Of a stretch of 64,000 bases of DNA, positions 25,877-35,645 are shown in pieces. Each line of letters begins with the position of its first letter. The first letter of the stretch is position 1. Origin of the DNA: RGIG990 sp045589455 (GTDB taxonomy: Bacteria; Verrucomicrobiota; Kiritimatiellia; RFP12; UBA3636). Made by a program: the position numbers and the translations under genes. The DNA lies in the NCBI GenBank assembly GCA_045589455.1, contig JAZNPC010000088.1:42208-106207 (forward strand), in the 5' to 3' direction. The notes under the pieces are model-generated. The model was not told the origin of the DNA and searched no databases. It was given only the letters and a program-made list of their open reading frames with translations.

Positions 25877-25981
25877 TTTTCACCTTTATTTTTTAACTGC
25901 CGAATTTAGGTTGACTGGTAGCAGTGTTTTGTATTAAAATTAAATCGTCACAAGTACGTTTATATATACGAAAGGAATAAA

Positions 25982-26830
25982 ATGAAAAAGTTATTGATTT
26001 TTATTACTACAACAGTGCTATTGGGTAGTTTAAATGCAATGCAAAATGGTGTTACCCCAATAGAAACGAATTCCAATATAGAAGAAATTAAAGATAATAA
26101 TGAAACCCGTTTAGAGGCATATACAAATGCTAGAAAATATTATTATCAAATTCAGACACACAATCCACCAGAATGCGTAGATTATTCTACAGAAGGAGTA
26201 TGCTCTTTGCCAAATACAGACATAAATGGTTTTCCCAATAAAGGTCACGTAAATACAATCCTAAACTATAAATTCCCCAAAAACATTGCGAACTACACCG
26301 CTAAGCACATAGTTGTGTACAACACTGAAGATCTTGGATATAGCATTAAATATGAAAACGCAGAATCAGATGTCATAATTGACATATATATTTATGGACC
26401 CTCTACGGCAACAGAAATTGATGAAGCATTTTTAAAAGAGCACACAGAACAAATTGCACGAGATGTTAAAACGGTCTCTCCTAATGCTGTTTTTGAAAAA
26501 AACTATATAATTGAAAGCTTTAAAAATGATGCCAACATAAAATACTATGGTTTTTTTGCAAGCATATATCCGAGCAGGTTTGATATAGAAAATAAAAAGA
26601 GAAATATTGAAACTTTTGCATTATTGTTTTCAAAAAATGGGAAAATAATCAAATTCCGTATAACACAGAAAAATTCAGAAAAGGAATCATTCAAAAAACT
26701 TGTTAATGAATTTATAGAAACATTTGATAACGAGGTAATTCTTGATTCAAAAACACGAAAAGAAAAATTTGAACCAACAATAGTCTACCCTATCATTGAC
26801 GAAGTTTATAGCCAAGATTATCATCCATAA
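25982..26830 (+). CDS. unknown secreted protein
   Basis: A 282-residue protein with a signal peptide (MKKLLIFITTTVLLGSLNA) and a good ribosome-binding site (AAAGGA). The mature part has no motif I recognise. It has one CVDYSTEGVC cysteine pair and a mixed alpha/beta pattern ending in charged helices (KKLVNEFIETFDNEV). A weak promoter (TTGACT at 25911 with TATTAA at 25932) lies upstream. Base composition is more AT-rich than the housekeeping genes. It is one of few plus-strand genes and stands between repeat island 3 and fucI, with which it converges. Confidence 0.6.
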   Translation: MKKLLIFITTTVLLGSLNAMQNGVTPIETNSNIEEIKDNNETRLEAYTNARKYYYQIQTHNPPECVDYSTEGVCSLPNTDINGFPNKGHVNTILNYKFPKNIANYTAKHIVVYNTEDLGYSIKYENAESDVIIDIYIYGPSTATEIDEAFLKEHTEQIARDVKTVSPNAVFEKNYIIESFKNDANIKYYGFFASIYPSRFDIENKKRNIETFALLFSKNGKIIKFRITQKNSEKESFKKLVNEFIETFDNEVILDSKTRKEKFEPTIVYPIIDEVYSQDYHP

Positions 26831-27143
26831 TTTACAAAACAAAACGCCTCATACAACTAATTAGCATCTGCCCCCCAAAAAACACCAATAAAGTTCGCTC
26901 ATTGATTCACAACACAAAGAGATATGTGACAACAATATGCATAGTGTACCAATTCGCATTGTAAGCATTGATTACAACAAAACTAGAAGAAACAATATTG
27001 AGTAGATTAGCACTTAACGTGCTGGTTGTTAATTTCTTTGGCACAAGCCATTCTTTTTTGCTTATTATTTTGCAGAACTGCGGGTAGGTCTTCAGTCAAT
27101 ATTATTATGGGCAGACACAAGTTAATCACTAATTACTAAAAAC
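26831..27143. other. intergenic stretch, nothing recognised
   Basis: AT-rich with no open frame of coding quality, no tRNA fold and no repeat shared with the other gaps. The fucI terminator follows immediately. Confidence 0.5.
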
Positions 27144-27175
27144 AAAAAAGGGCGAGCCTCACGACTCGCCTTTTT
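27144..27175. terminator. bidirectional terminator between the unknown secreted protein and fucI
   Basis: AAAAAGGGCGAG pairs with CTCGCCTTTTT across CCTCACGA, with A/T runs on both sides, so it can serve both converging genes. It lies 20 bases after the fucI stop. Confidence 0.88.
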
Positions 27176-27195
27176 GTTTTGCGGATTATGTTATA

Positions 27196-29055
27196 TTAGC
27201 CGTAGATAGGGCCAAGGTATTCACATACCTTAAAGTCATCTCCACCAAAACGGCTCCACATTGTTGGGCGGAAGATATCCTTTTCTGCAATATTGTGCAT
27301 ATCTACTGGAATACGTAGCATTGCATTGAAGGTAATCATATCTGCACCAATTAGACCTAGGCAGTTAGCATCGTGGTTAGGACCAATCTTGTCCATATAC
27401 TCAAAGGATGTCATGCCACGTGGTGTCCAGTATGTCTCTGGCCATGTTGGGTCTGTGCGCTTTGAAATTGCATCAGCAACCTTCTTTGGTAGCTCAACTG
27501 TCTCACCCTCAACTACAGAGCAAGTAAACTTTTCGCCAACCATGTTGTAGCGATATGCTGTCATAGGAAGACCACCTGGTGTGCGATAATGGCTTGACAA
27601 GCCATCGCCTGGGAAGTAGGTCAAATCTGCACGCATATAGGTTGTTGCCTTTGCAATAGCATTGAATACCTTATCCTGAAGCTTCTTATCTGAGCGTAGC
27701 TTATCAATAACCTTAGCAATAGGTGTTTTCTTTGGTAAGCCGCAAAGTTTGTATAGATCAACACCATACTCTAGAGCACCGGCACCAGAATTGCGCTTAT
27801 CAATAATACCGCGTGGGCAAATCTTGGATACATCAACGCCAGTTGCCTTCTTAATTGACTCACATGTCCAGTTAGTACGAATATCAGCAAATAGCTGTGA
27901 CATACCACCAGATAGTAGATTACCAACGATCATACCGATACCATTCTTTGAGTCATTCTCAGTTGCAACGATATATGGAGCACGGAAGCCATTCCAGTCA
28001 AACATTGAGTTTAGGATAGACTCTGTGACGTCGAAGTTTGGATGACCATCTGTCCACTGACGCTGACCCTGAGTACCAGCACCAAGAGCATTGTAGCCCT
28101 GAGCCCACTCTACATACTCAAATCCATCTGTGTGAGGGATCTTGCGATGAGCAAGAGAAGCATTACCAACCATCAAGTCACGAACAAGAATTGTATTCTT
28201 ACAGCACTCGCGAACAAGGTCTGCTGGCTTGCGTGGGCGCCAGCCCTCGCCAAATACCATCTTGAAGTTCTTGTTCATCCACTCAGTTGCCTTCTCTACT
28301 TCCTTCTCATCATAGAAGCCAGCATTTGTGCGAGTGTTTAGACCAGACATATCAAAGGATGCTGAGCCCATTCCGAAGTAATCGTGTAGTGCGTTTCGGC
28401 GGATATCAGAACCAATGATACCCATTGCTACACCACCGATACCGAGGAAATTCTTTCCGCGCATATAGCCAACAGCAGCAGCGCAGCGAGCAAAGCGTAG
28501 TAGGCGTGTTTCAACATACTCGCTCAAAGGGCCATCCTCATCCTCTAGGTCTGGATTATAGATAGAGAATATAGGGCGCTTCTTTTCATCCATAGCAGCG
28601 CAGAAAGCCTTTAGCCATACAGCACCTGGGCGGTCTGTTTGATTCAAGCCCCAAGCAGCCTGCTGCCACTCTGAAGAGCCAATACCCTGGCAAGCGCTCA
28701 TTAGCTCATCGCTATAGCACCATGAACGAGCCACCCAAATATTTGCACATACACCCTGAGTTGCATAATACTCTTGAGCGATAGCACCTGAGCGTGCACC
28801 GTAAACGATTTCTGGAGCAACAACTACGCGAACTGGGGAACCATCAGGTAGTGTTACATTGTTCATAATTAGATCATAGACCTTCTCAGCCATGCGCCAT
28901 GTCTTCTCAACATTTGCATCATAAGCACCAGGGCGACCATCTGCTACAGGGGTAATAGCAATTGTTGTTGCTGGGCCAACTAGGCGTGTGTCAGGCTTTG
29001 CGAACTTGCGCTTTTGAGCGGCTAAAGACTTAAAGTCTGGGCGTTCCTGTTTCAT
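27196..29055 (-). CDS. fucI: L-fucose isomerase
   Basis: A 619-residue protein aligned over the length of bacterial FucI (E. coli about 591). GARSGAIAQEYYATQGVCANIWVARSWCYSDELMSACQG, RLLRFARCAAAVGYMRGKNFLGIGGVAMGI and YIVATENDSKNGIGM are characteristic. Within these, the Glu of ATENDS and the Asp of FADIRTN correspond to the metal-binding acids. It converts L-fucose to L-fuculose. Its partners (fucK, fucA) are not in the window; eda at 53.9 kb is not part of this pathway. The next gene upstream starts 53 bases away. Confidence 0.95.
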   Translation of the reverse strand: MKQERPDFKSLAAQKRKFAKPDTRLVGPATTIAITPVADGRPGAYDANVEKTWRMAEKVYDLIMNNVTLPDGSPVRVVVAPEIVYGARSGAIAQEYYATQGVCANIWVARSWCYSDELMSACQGIGSSEWQQAAWGLNQTDRPGAVWLKAFCAAMDEKKRPIFSIYNPDLEDEDGPLSEYVETRLLRFARCAAAVGYMRGKNFLGIGGVAMGIIGSDIRRNALHDYFGMGSASFDMSGLNTRTNAGFYDEKEVEKATEWMNKNFKMVFGEGWRPRKPADLVRECCKNTILVRDLMVGNASLAHRKIPHTDGFEYVEWAQGYNALGAGTQGQRQWTDGHPNFDVTESILNSMFDWNGFRAPYIVATENDSKNGIGMIVGNLLSGGMSQLFADIRTNWTCESIKKATGVDVSKICPRGIIDKRNSGAGALEYGVDLYKLCGLPKKTPIAKVIDKLRSDKKLQDKVFNAIAKATTYMRADLTYFPGDGLSSHYRTPGGLPMTAYRYNMVGEKFTCSVVEGETVELPKKVADAISKRTDPTWPETYWTPRGMTSFEYMDKIGPNHDANCLGLIGADMITFNAMLRIPVDMHNIAEKDIFRPTMWSRFGGDDFKVCEYLGPIYG

Positions 29056-29108
29056 AATTTAATTCCTTTATAGTTTGGGGTTATTTTTGGGGGTATATAT
29101 AAAATGTT

Positions 29109-30695
29109 TTATGCTTCCACTGGAGATTCTTCTGCGGCTGGTGCTTCTGCTTCTACAGGAGCATCCGGTGCCTCTTCAACTACTGGGGATTCCTCAACAG
29201 CTGGTGCCTCTTCTACAGCTGGTGCTTCTTCCGCCACAGGTGCTTTTGCTGGAGCATCTGCAGTAAGGGTTAGCTTATCCTTTGTAGGAGTTTGAAGCTT
29301 GCGATATTTTGGATGTGGCTCAGGCAATGCTAGAACCTCATTATGATACTCAATAACATGACCACGCTCTGTTACCCAATTTAGTTGAGAAATAATCTTC
29401 TTTGCATCCTCTGCTGATGTACCTTCTGGTACAAGTGCAGCTATTAGCTCACTACGTGTGCAGCAAGGATTTTGTGTAATATAATCAATTACTGCCTTTA
29501 GTTCTGGCACCGCATGAGTGACGTCAAGAACCTGTGGCTGCTTGCGAACTACAAATTCATCCTTGTGCTCAGAAGCAATCTTAAAGATAACGAGCTTACG
29601 GCTCTTCAAGCCACCACGTACTGCAAAGAATAGTGTTCCAAGATGATTATGGCGTTCCTTATCCCATGCATGCAATACACCGCGTGGCATAAAGCCGTGT
29701 GGTAATGCACGGATTACTGGTAGAGAAGCAATCACATAGCGGTTTCTATTTAGATTGCGAGCAACTACCTCGTCCATAAAATATTTGTCAGCTTCCTCAA
29801 AGGTCATCTGAGCACGAGCTACGAGCTCTTCTGCAGTTGCCTTTGCATCAAGCTTTAGAAGATAACGCATTTGCTTACTTGCCTGCTGCTTCCACTCATC
29901 TACAGCTGCTGGATCACGCACTAATTCAATCTCTGCACGGAACTGCTCTTCTGTAACCTCTGGGCATTCTGTCTCGCGCATCTTACGAACTGCTGCATTG
30001 TAGCTATGGTGATTTGGAGGAGCAATTAGCTTTCCTGTTAGCTTTGAGCGAGCAACAGAAGGGAAATTTCCTGTTGGAGGCTCAACATCAATTTCAATTG
30101 ACTCAAAGCACTCTTCAAAATGAGCCTGCTTAATGTGAGCAATTGTTTCCTGTTCATCACATGAGAACCAACCGCACTTCTTACACTGATAGAAACGCTT
30201 ATCCTTATGCTCTTCCTTAAATTCTAGGCGAGCAAGCACAGCATTTTGATTTTCAATAAATAGCTTTACAATGCTCTTAAGAGGCATTGCCTTGTGGTTG
30301 CTGTGAATCTTACGAGTAATTACTGTAAGAGCATTTGCCTCTGGCAAGAAACGAATCTCAAAAGGAAGCTCTCTAGGCTCACGAGGAGGACGATTCTTAA
30401 AGTCATGCTTTTCAAACCTTCTATCCTTGCGTGGTTGGGCATTATCAGAGGAGTCACTACCCTCTTTATTTGCCTTATTAAAATCACGCTTTTGAAAATC
30501 TGGCTTGTCTCCGCGAGGACGCTTATCACCACGGAATTTTTTATCGTTACGATCACCATAGGATGCCTGCTTTTCAGCATACTTAGAAATATCTGATAAG
30601 TGCTGATCAGGGGATGTTTTTGCCCATGATGTTGACATTGAAAAACCATCTAGAAGAGCATCTAGATTGTTTTGTTGTTTATCGCTATCGCTCAT
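29109..30695 (-). CDS. zinc-finger protein with disordered basic N-terminus and acidic C-terminus
   Basis: A 528-residue protein I do not recognise. Residues 45-110 are low-complexity with K, R, D, F and G (GDRNDKKFRGDKRPRGDK), resembling RNA-binding regions. A C2H2-type finger sits at C171, C174, H187, H192 (CKKCGWFSCDEQETIAHIKQ then AHFEEC). Residues 250-420 look globular, with a helical pattern and RYVIASLPVIRALPHGFMPRGVLHAWD. A winged-helix-like segment follows (VIDYITQNPCCTRSELIAALVP). The last 55 residues repeat EEAPAVEE-like words. GyrA in this window has a related tail. It precedes fucI by 53 bases. An RNA- or DNA-binding role is inferred only. Confidence 0.6.
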   Translation of the reverse strand: MSDSDKQQNNLDALLDGFSMSTSWAKTSPDQHLSDISKYAEKQASYGDRNDKKFRGDKRPRGDKPDFQKRDFNKANKEGSDSSDNAQPRKDRRFEKHDFKNRPPREPRELPFEIRFLPEANALTVITRKIHSNHKAMPLKSIVKLFIENQNAVLARLEFKEEHKDKRFYQCKKCGWFSCDEQETIAHIKQAHFEECFESIEIDVEPPTGNFPSVARSKLTGKLIAPPNHHSYNAAVRKMRETECPEVTEEQFRAEIELVRDPAAVDEWKQQASKQMRYLLKLDAKATAEELVARAQMTFEEADKYFMDEVVARNLNRNRYVIASLPVIRALPHGFMPRGVLHAWDKERHNHLGTLFFAVRGGLKSRKLVIFKIASEHKDEFVVRKQPQVLDVTHAVPELKAVIDYITQNPCCTRSELIAALVPEGTSAEDAKKIISQLNWVTERGHVIEYHNEVLALPEPHPKYRKLQTPTKDKLTLTADAPAKAPVAEEAPAVEEAPAVEESPVVEEAPDAPVEAEAPAAEESPVEA

Positions 30696-31151
30696 AATTA
30701 CAACCTAAGAGATTACAGTTAATATTTTAAGGTAAAACCTTTACCAATTTTGTTCTAATAATTTTACAATTCTTTAATGATAAATGCAATAGGTTTTTGT
30801 ACAAAACGACTAAAAAACAATCACCGGATGGGTATGGAGTTTTCTTCCCCCCCTGCATTTACAGAAGATTGCTAAAAGTGAAATAAAAATCGTGCATTTA
30901 ATCTTGCATTTTACGAAGTTTGAAGTTTTACGATTTAATTATAACATTATTTGCAACAGCCACCCAACTCATGCCTTCATAGCTTCCCGTTGATTACACC
31001 ATTATGTGTACACTGTTGTCCACCGAGTGCCTCTTCATCCCCACGCGTCCCCTGCACGTGCATTAAATAAAATTGCCATATTACCCCAAACCACAGGAGC
31101 AATATGGCGAATCTACTTAAAAGCAAATGTATGGCTCTTTGTGTAATACTT
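30696..31151. other. intergenic stretch with no gene
   Basis: AT-rich first half with the likely promoter of the zinc-finger gene; no clear -35/-10. Bases 30960-31070 are GC-richer and include GTGTACACTGTTGTCCACCGAGTG. No match to the main repeat families beyond short words. Confidence 0.4.
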
Positions 31152-33851
31152 TTATTTAAGAATAATCAGTGATCCTATTTCCTCTTTATCAGGATCGTCA
31201 TAATATCTAAGCTTTACAACATAAGCTCCAGTATTATATGAAATATCATTACGCCATTCACCTGTGCCAGCCTTTGTTGTAGGCAAGGAGAATGCTGTAG
31301 CTGGGCAACCCAACGCAATAATAGTATCCAATTTTACATTTTGCCATTCCTTAGCCCATCCAGCAAACTTTTCTCTCGTTCCATCTGTTGGCTCTTTATT
31401 TTCTAAAACACCCCTATAGTAAGGAATATGAACGACGATAGTTGTATCTTCTGTCTTAATCGTAGTCATATCCGACCAATATTGACTAGGGAATGGATTA
31501 CCTAAAGCATCAGGGACATTCGACATATATATATTCAAATGATCTGCCTCTCTAATATTATTATATGGACCATGCGAACCAAATGCTCCGCCATCTATTT
31601 TTGTCAATTCACCCAAAACAACCACATTTGTTAAAGAGTTGCATCCACTGAATGAATTAACTGTAAGATTATTTACCTTTTCACCCAATATAAAGGATGA
31701 AACCTTCTTGCTTCCATTAAATAGCCAAGTACCAACACTGGTTAGATTTGTCAAAACAAAATCACCCTCCAACAAAGAACAATTTGACAACCCCTCTTGG
31801 CTAATTGATTCCAATTTTGATAGATCAGAGCCGATTGTTACCAAATTAGAACAATTCTGAAATGCTCTCATACCGATTCCTACTACATTTGGAATATTAG
31901 CTTCTACCAAGGCATCATTATCATAGAAGCAATAGCTTTCTATTTTAACTGGACCAGTTGCAGTAAATGTTCTCAAAGAAGAGGCATATCTGAAAGCCTC
32001 AGATCCTACAGAGGTAACAGTATCAGAAAGAACAACATTTGTTATAGCTGTGGCATATCTGAATGCGTAGTTACCAATGCTAACAAGTTGATAATCATCC
32101 TTTATGCCACAAGAAAAGTCTATACAAGGAAGCTCTGTATCATATTCATTAGAAGAAGCAGCAATTGAAAGTGCTGTGCCATTGGCTGTAACATTACTTA
32201 TGATATGCCAACCCTTTTCCAGTGTTTTTTTCTCAGGATAGTATGTCCAAATAGATTCTTCAAATTTCGTTCTAAAAGACCCTAGAGAAATTGTATCACC
32301 AGCATTTCCAACACTATCAACACAAGACAAATTAGCAAAATAAAGCATATTTTCATCTAAATTGTCAAATATAATCTCCATATTTTTGCCTAACTCTGCC
32401 ACATTGACTGTTTTTGTTGCTGCGAGTTGAGTACAAGCCTCATCATAATAAAGAGACACTGTTAGGCTAACGTATTCAGCGGCATCCACATTATAAACAT
32501 CAACTCTTGCATTAAATACGGCTGTTGTATATTCCCTAGAAACAAAACTACCACTAAATTCTGGTGCTGTTACTTCAACCTGCACTGGATCGTCCCAATA
32601 TTTAACAATCACTGCTGCATCATTCCATTCAACACCTGTTTTTGAGTAGTCTGTAACCCACATTGTTGAACCAGTTGGAGTGCTTGGCAATGAAAATAAA
32701 GGTGTAGCACCATCACTAAGCCATGTACCACTTTTGTCAGCTAGACTTTTCCAATCAGAAGCCCAGGAATTCCAATTAGGAGTACCGGCGGTTGCTTGCA
32801 TTCTTGGGACATAGATTGTGACAGATGCATTTGCCATATCACTCTCAGTAACGGTATATGACTTATTATTTGAAGAGAACATTTCTGCAAAAGGATTATC
32901 CTTTGCGTTATTCTGAATTGGGCAAGAACGGAAATATACGTTCAACATTGAAGCACCCTCTCCTAGTGAACGATGCTTATTTATAGTTCCCCAACCCAAT
33001 GTGGTTAATGAGTCTGGGAAATAAAGATTTTTCAATGCCTTGTTTCCAACAAAAGCCTTAGCATCAATAGTTGTTAATGATGTGCATTTAGAAAGATCTA
33101 ACTCCTCCAAAGCAGTACAATTTTCAAAGGTTTTTTCAACTATTTTAGTTATCTCACAATTATCCGGCAACTTAAAGGTTTTTAGTGAAGTACAATTTGC
33201 AAATGCAGAGATCTGAATTGAAGAAAGTTTTGCTGCATTTGATAAATCAATAGTTTCTAAAGAACTACATCCGCCAAAAGCACCGGAAGAAATAGTTTGT
33301 AAATTAATACAATTAGAAAAATCTATGCTTTTCATATTGGGACAGTTACTAAAAGCATACTGCCCTAAAGTAGTTAATGCAGAACCTTCCTCAAATGTGA
33401 CAACCAAAGATCCCTTTATATCAGAAAATGCAGCCCAACCAATTGATACACATGCCTTACCGATGTGAACTCTTTCAAGAGAAGGGCATTTATTAAATGC
33501 ACGCTCTCCAATCGTTTCTACAGTATCTCCCGTAATAACCGTTTTTAGATTTGGGCATTCATCAAAGGCTGCGTCATAAGATGAATTACCACTTTTTCCT
33601 ACAAATTGGTATATTGACCATCCATCAGTGATCCCATCAGAAAAGTCAAGTGTGACAAGATCTTCTCGTTTTCCATTATCACCGATGGATAATTTCTTCC
33701 CATGCCAAACAGAGACATTATTAAGCACGATTGTTCCATCTGAGCTTGTCAATGTTAGTGCATCCTGGTTGTAAACCCATTGTGCAAGTGTGGTATTAAC
33801 AAAAGCAATTACAGCAAAAATTGCCATAAAGAATTTTATTCTATTTTTCAT
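31152..33851 (-). CDS. secreted BspA-like leucine-rich-repeat protein
   Basis: An 899-residue protein with a signal peptide (MKNRIKFFMAIFAVIAFVNTTLA). Two blocks of BspA-type (LRR_5) repeats, about residues 85-320 and 590-770, show the pattern x-I-x-x-x-A-F-x-x-C-x-x-L-x-x-(I/V), for example TIGERAFNKCPSLERVHI and TISSGAFGGCSSLETIDL. Between them is a beta-sandwich-like stretch with a FNARVDVYNVDAAEYVSL core. BspA-like proteins bind host or microbial surfaces. The C-terminus ends KLRYYDDPDKEEIGSLIILK with no PEP-CTERM, LPxTG or T9SS tail visible. It has no close neighbour on its strand. Confidence 0.82.
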   Translation of the reverse strand: MKNRIKFFMAIFAVIAFVNTTLAQWVYNQDALTLTSSDGTIVLNNVSVWHGKKLSIGDNGKREDLVTLDFSDGITDGWSIYQFVGKSGNSSYDAAFDECPNLKTVITGDTVETIGERAFNKCPSLERVHIGKACVSIGWAAFSDIKGSLVVTFEEGSALTTLGQYAFSNCPNMKSIDFSNCINLQTISSGAFGGCSSLETIDLSNAAKLSSIQISAFANCTSLKTFKLPDNCEITKIVEKTFENCTALEELDLSKCTSLTTIDAKAFVGNKALKNLYFPDSLTTLGWGTINKHRSLGEGASMLNVYFRSCPIQNNAKDNPFAEMFSSNNKSYTVTESDMANASVTIYVPRMQATAGTPNWNSWASDWKSLADKSGTWLSDGATPLFSLPSTPTGSTMWVTDYSKTGVEWNDAAVIVKYWDDPVQVEVTAPEFSGSFVSREYTTAVFNARVDVYNVDAAEYVSLTVSLYYDEACTQLAATKTVNVAELGKNMEIIFDNLDENMLYFANLSCVDSVGNAGDTISLGSFRTKFEESIWTYYPEKKTLEKGWHIISNVTANGTALSIAASSNEYDTELPCIDFSCGIKDDYQLVSIGNYAFRYATAITNVVLSDTVTSVGSEAFRYASSLRTFTATGPVKIESYCFYDNDALVEANIPNVVGIGMRAFQNCSNLVTIGSDLSKLESISQEGLSNCSLLEGDFVLTNLTSVGTWLFNGSKKVSSFILGEKVNNLTVNSFSGCNSLTNVVVLGELTKIDGGAFGSHGPYNNIREADHLNIYMSNVPDALGNPFPSQYWSDMTTIKTEDTTIVVHIPYYRGVLENKEPTDGTREKFAGWAKEWQNVKLDTIIALGCPATAFSLPTTKAGTGEWRNDISYNTGAYVVKLRYYDDPDKEEIGSLIILK

Positions 33852-34226
33852 TTTTCACCTTAACTTTGTTTTATGTAATAGCTACAAAAGGAATTAACAC
33901 ATACAGAAAAGAACACGAAGTTAATTTTTTAGGCTAATGTTTGACATAAATTTGCCAAATAACAAGTTAAAGTTTAGCACAACACCCCCCTGTCAATCAA
34001 TAAATTCTTAATACAACTGATTAAACGGTATAGCTAAGATTCCGCCAAAATTATTTCTATTTCAGCAAGTAAACACTAATTCTATAAGCACGAGGACAAG
34101 AAGAGCGAAGTACTCTCATAGAGCACACGTGGGGTGGGTTCCCCAGGTGCTTGTGTGATGACTAAACATGCGAGGCTATTTAAGTCAACACACACGACTC
34201 CATGGTTACATTACCTTTGGAATATT
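33852..34226. other. intergenic stretch with faint repeat similarity
   Basis: Bases 34120-34165 contain GTGGGGTGGGTTCCCCAGG and GTGCTTGTGTGATGA, the latter the complement of the CATCACACAAGC flank seen at 12.15 and 17.1 kb. Otherwise AT-rich, probably the LRR gene promoter. Confidence 0.4.
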
Positions 34227-34679
34227 CTAATTGACGATATTTTGTGGTGCCTGATTTGAAAGCCATTGAGGGATTGCTGATCGTAGGATTGCAGGCTGAA
34301 AGCCTTGTGCTGCAAGCTCATCGAGGGGAGCCCAAAGAAACTCAATCCAACCTTCTTTACTTGGTACAGCTGGTTCACCCTCTAATCCTTCCCACTCTGC
34401 CACGTGCAATTCATAGCACAAATTGATTTCATCAATTCTATCCTCTCCCTCACCATAGCTAAACTCTGCCACGCCCAAAAAGCGCTTAACTTCTGCTTTA
34501 ACACCAAGCTCCTCAACCAGCTCTCGAAGCACAGCCTCTGCACCAGTCTCTCCTGGATCAATATGCCCGCCCGGTAGATAGCTTCGAGCCTTGCCTACTG
34601 GCTTACAAAGTAATATTTTTCCATTGTGGAGGATTATCCCTCTCGCAATAACCTCATGTGTTAATTCTTTTGTTTGCAT
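34227..34679 (-). CDS. Nudix hydrolase
   Basis: About 150 residues. ATG 34679 is preferred: GGAG lies 11 bases upstream. An in-frame ATG at 34694 would add five residues. The Nudix box is GGHIDPGETGAEAV-LRELVEELG, G-x5-E-x7-R-E-x2-E-E-x-G (residues about 38-60). The family splits nucleoside diphosphates linked to another group; ADP-sugar, NTP or RNA-cap substrates cannot be told apart. It is downstream of the Fic gene on the same strand after a gap of about 80 bases. Confidence 0.85.
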   Translation of the reverse strand: MQTKELTHEVIARGIILHNGKILLCKPVGKARSYLPGGHIDPGETGAEAVLRELVEELGVKAEVKRFLGVAEFSYGEGEDRIDEINLCYELHVAEWEGLEGEPAVPSKEGWIEFLWAPLDELAAQGFQPAILRSAIPQWLSNQAPQNIVN

Positions 34680-34757
34680 AAATTTATTCTCCATTAGGAC
34701 ATTTTTCCGTATATGGCATATCCTATTTCTCCGCTAAATTGCTATTTAGATTTCCTT

Positions 34758-35645
34758 CTAGTCGGGTTCAAGTGTTGAATCGTCGCTTTCGTAATAATAG
34801 GAGTAATCAATGCCTTTCATGAACATTTCTCGGTCATTGATTTTATCGGTCAGAGCCGGCTCGAGAAGGGCTTTAAGTTCTGCACTGTCAACAACACTTT
34901 TCCGCATAGCTTCGAGGTAGGCGTTTTTATTGACCTTGCTCCAGTCGATACATCTTTTGAGTGTGCGTTTCAACATCAAATCCAGCCAGATACGGGTGCT
35001 TCTGCCGTTGCCCTCCATAAATGGATGCGCCACATTCATTTCAACATACTTATTGATGATTTCCTCAAAGGTGGTTTCGGGCATATTTTCAATATTTGGC
35101 AGAATTGTGGAGAAATACAGAGCATTTGCAAATGTAAAGCCGCATTTACTGATGTTTTTATCTCGAATTTGTCCAGCAAAATCATATAGTCCGCCAAAGA
35201 GATAAGCATGAATCTGTTGCAGACATTTTACGGTGCCTGGTTCCAGACTGGCAAGCAGTCCGCTTTCAAAAAGAGCGTAGGCTTTGGTACGGCTCTTGCC
35301 ATCAATGGTATCGTCACTATATGTAAACCACTTGATAAATTGAACCGCATAACGGCTAGGGATATGAGCAACCAATTGAATCAAGTCCGCTTGCGACATA
35401 CAATCCGTCAAATAACGCTTCCCATCTGAAGCCATAAGTTTCAGTTGGTTACAATTTGTAACCGACTGATTATTCGCCTTTTTAAGACGATTCTTTAACA
35501 CCTTCCAATAATTTCGCGAGTCCTTACTTTCTGTAAGCACTCCCACTACATCTGTCACCGAAAATAACCATTGATTGGCGGAATCGTCCCATGCGGCCCG
35601 CACTTCTCGGTCATTAAAAAATCGGATAGAAACTTTTTGATTCAT
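34758..35645 (-). CDS. Fic/DOC family protein with BRO-N-like N-terminus
   Basis: A 295-residue protein. Residues 1-115 resemble the BRO-N/phage antirepressor type (WDDSANQWLFSVTDVVGVL, YWKVLKNRLKK, then AHIPSRYAVQFIKWF). The Fic motif HPFMEGNGR is intact at H207-R215, followed by STRIWLDLML. Fic enzymes transfer AMP or other NMPs to target proteins. No S/T-x-x-x-E-(G/N) inhibitory motif is obvious next to the domain. Its start overlaps the stop of the HsdS remnant (GTATGAATC). This fits the fic genes often found in type I restriction operons. Stress or defence role is inferred. Confidence 0.82.
   Translation of the reverse strand: MNQKVSIRFFNDREVRAAWDDSANQWLFSVTDVVGVLTESKDSRNYWKVLKNRLKKANNQSVTNCNQLKLMASDGKRYLTDCMSQADLIQLVAHIPSRYAVQFIKWFTYSDDTIDGKSRTKAYALFESGLLASLEPGTVKCLQQIHAYLFGGLYDFAGQIRDKNISKCGFTFANALYFSTILPNIENMPETTFEEIINKYVEMNVAHPFMEGNGRSTRIWLDLMLKRTLKRCIDWSKVNKNAYLEAMRKSVVDSAELKALLEPALTDKINDREMFMKGIDYSYYYESDDSTLEPD

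Larger units (their letters stand above)
24617..25981. repeat. repeat island 3 (low-complexity families and hairpins)
   Basis: No gene. 24827-24852 is a perfect 10-base hairpin (TAAATGCACC/GGTGCATTTA). 24950-25160 carries CACGGAG and TTTCGCCGAAGGC units. 25188-25232 is a run of GAAGAATGAAAAAT type. 25278-25500 is a run of GTCTC-ATGTCTC and GTCTAACGTCTAATT words containing GGGCGTGTCAACGCC (25341-25355). 25499-25700 repeats CACGGAG-like and CACACTACGTGTG pieces. 25826-25876 is a long hairpin. The last 100 bases hold the promoter region of the next gene. Confidence 0.75.

Noticed and set aside
29109..29270. Alanine/glycine-rich plus-strand frames over the acidic tail of the zinc-finger gene
   Set aside because: They are shadows created by the repeated GAA/GCA/CCA codons of the minus-strand gene.
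34679..34694. Start of the Nudix gene at 34694
   Set aside because: No ribosome-binding site; GGAG inside this stretch serves the ATG at 34679, though the longer start is not excluded.
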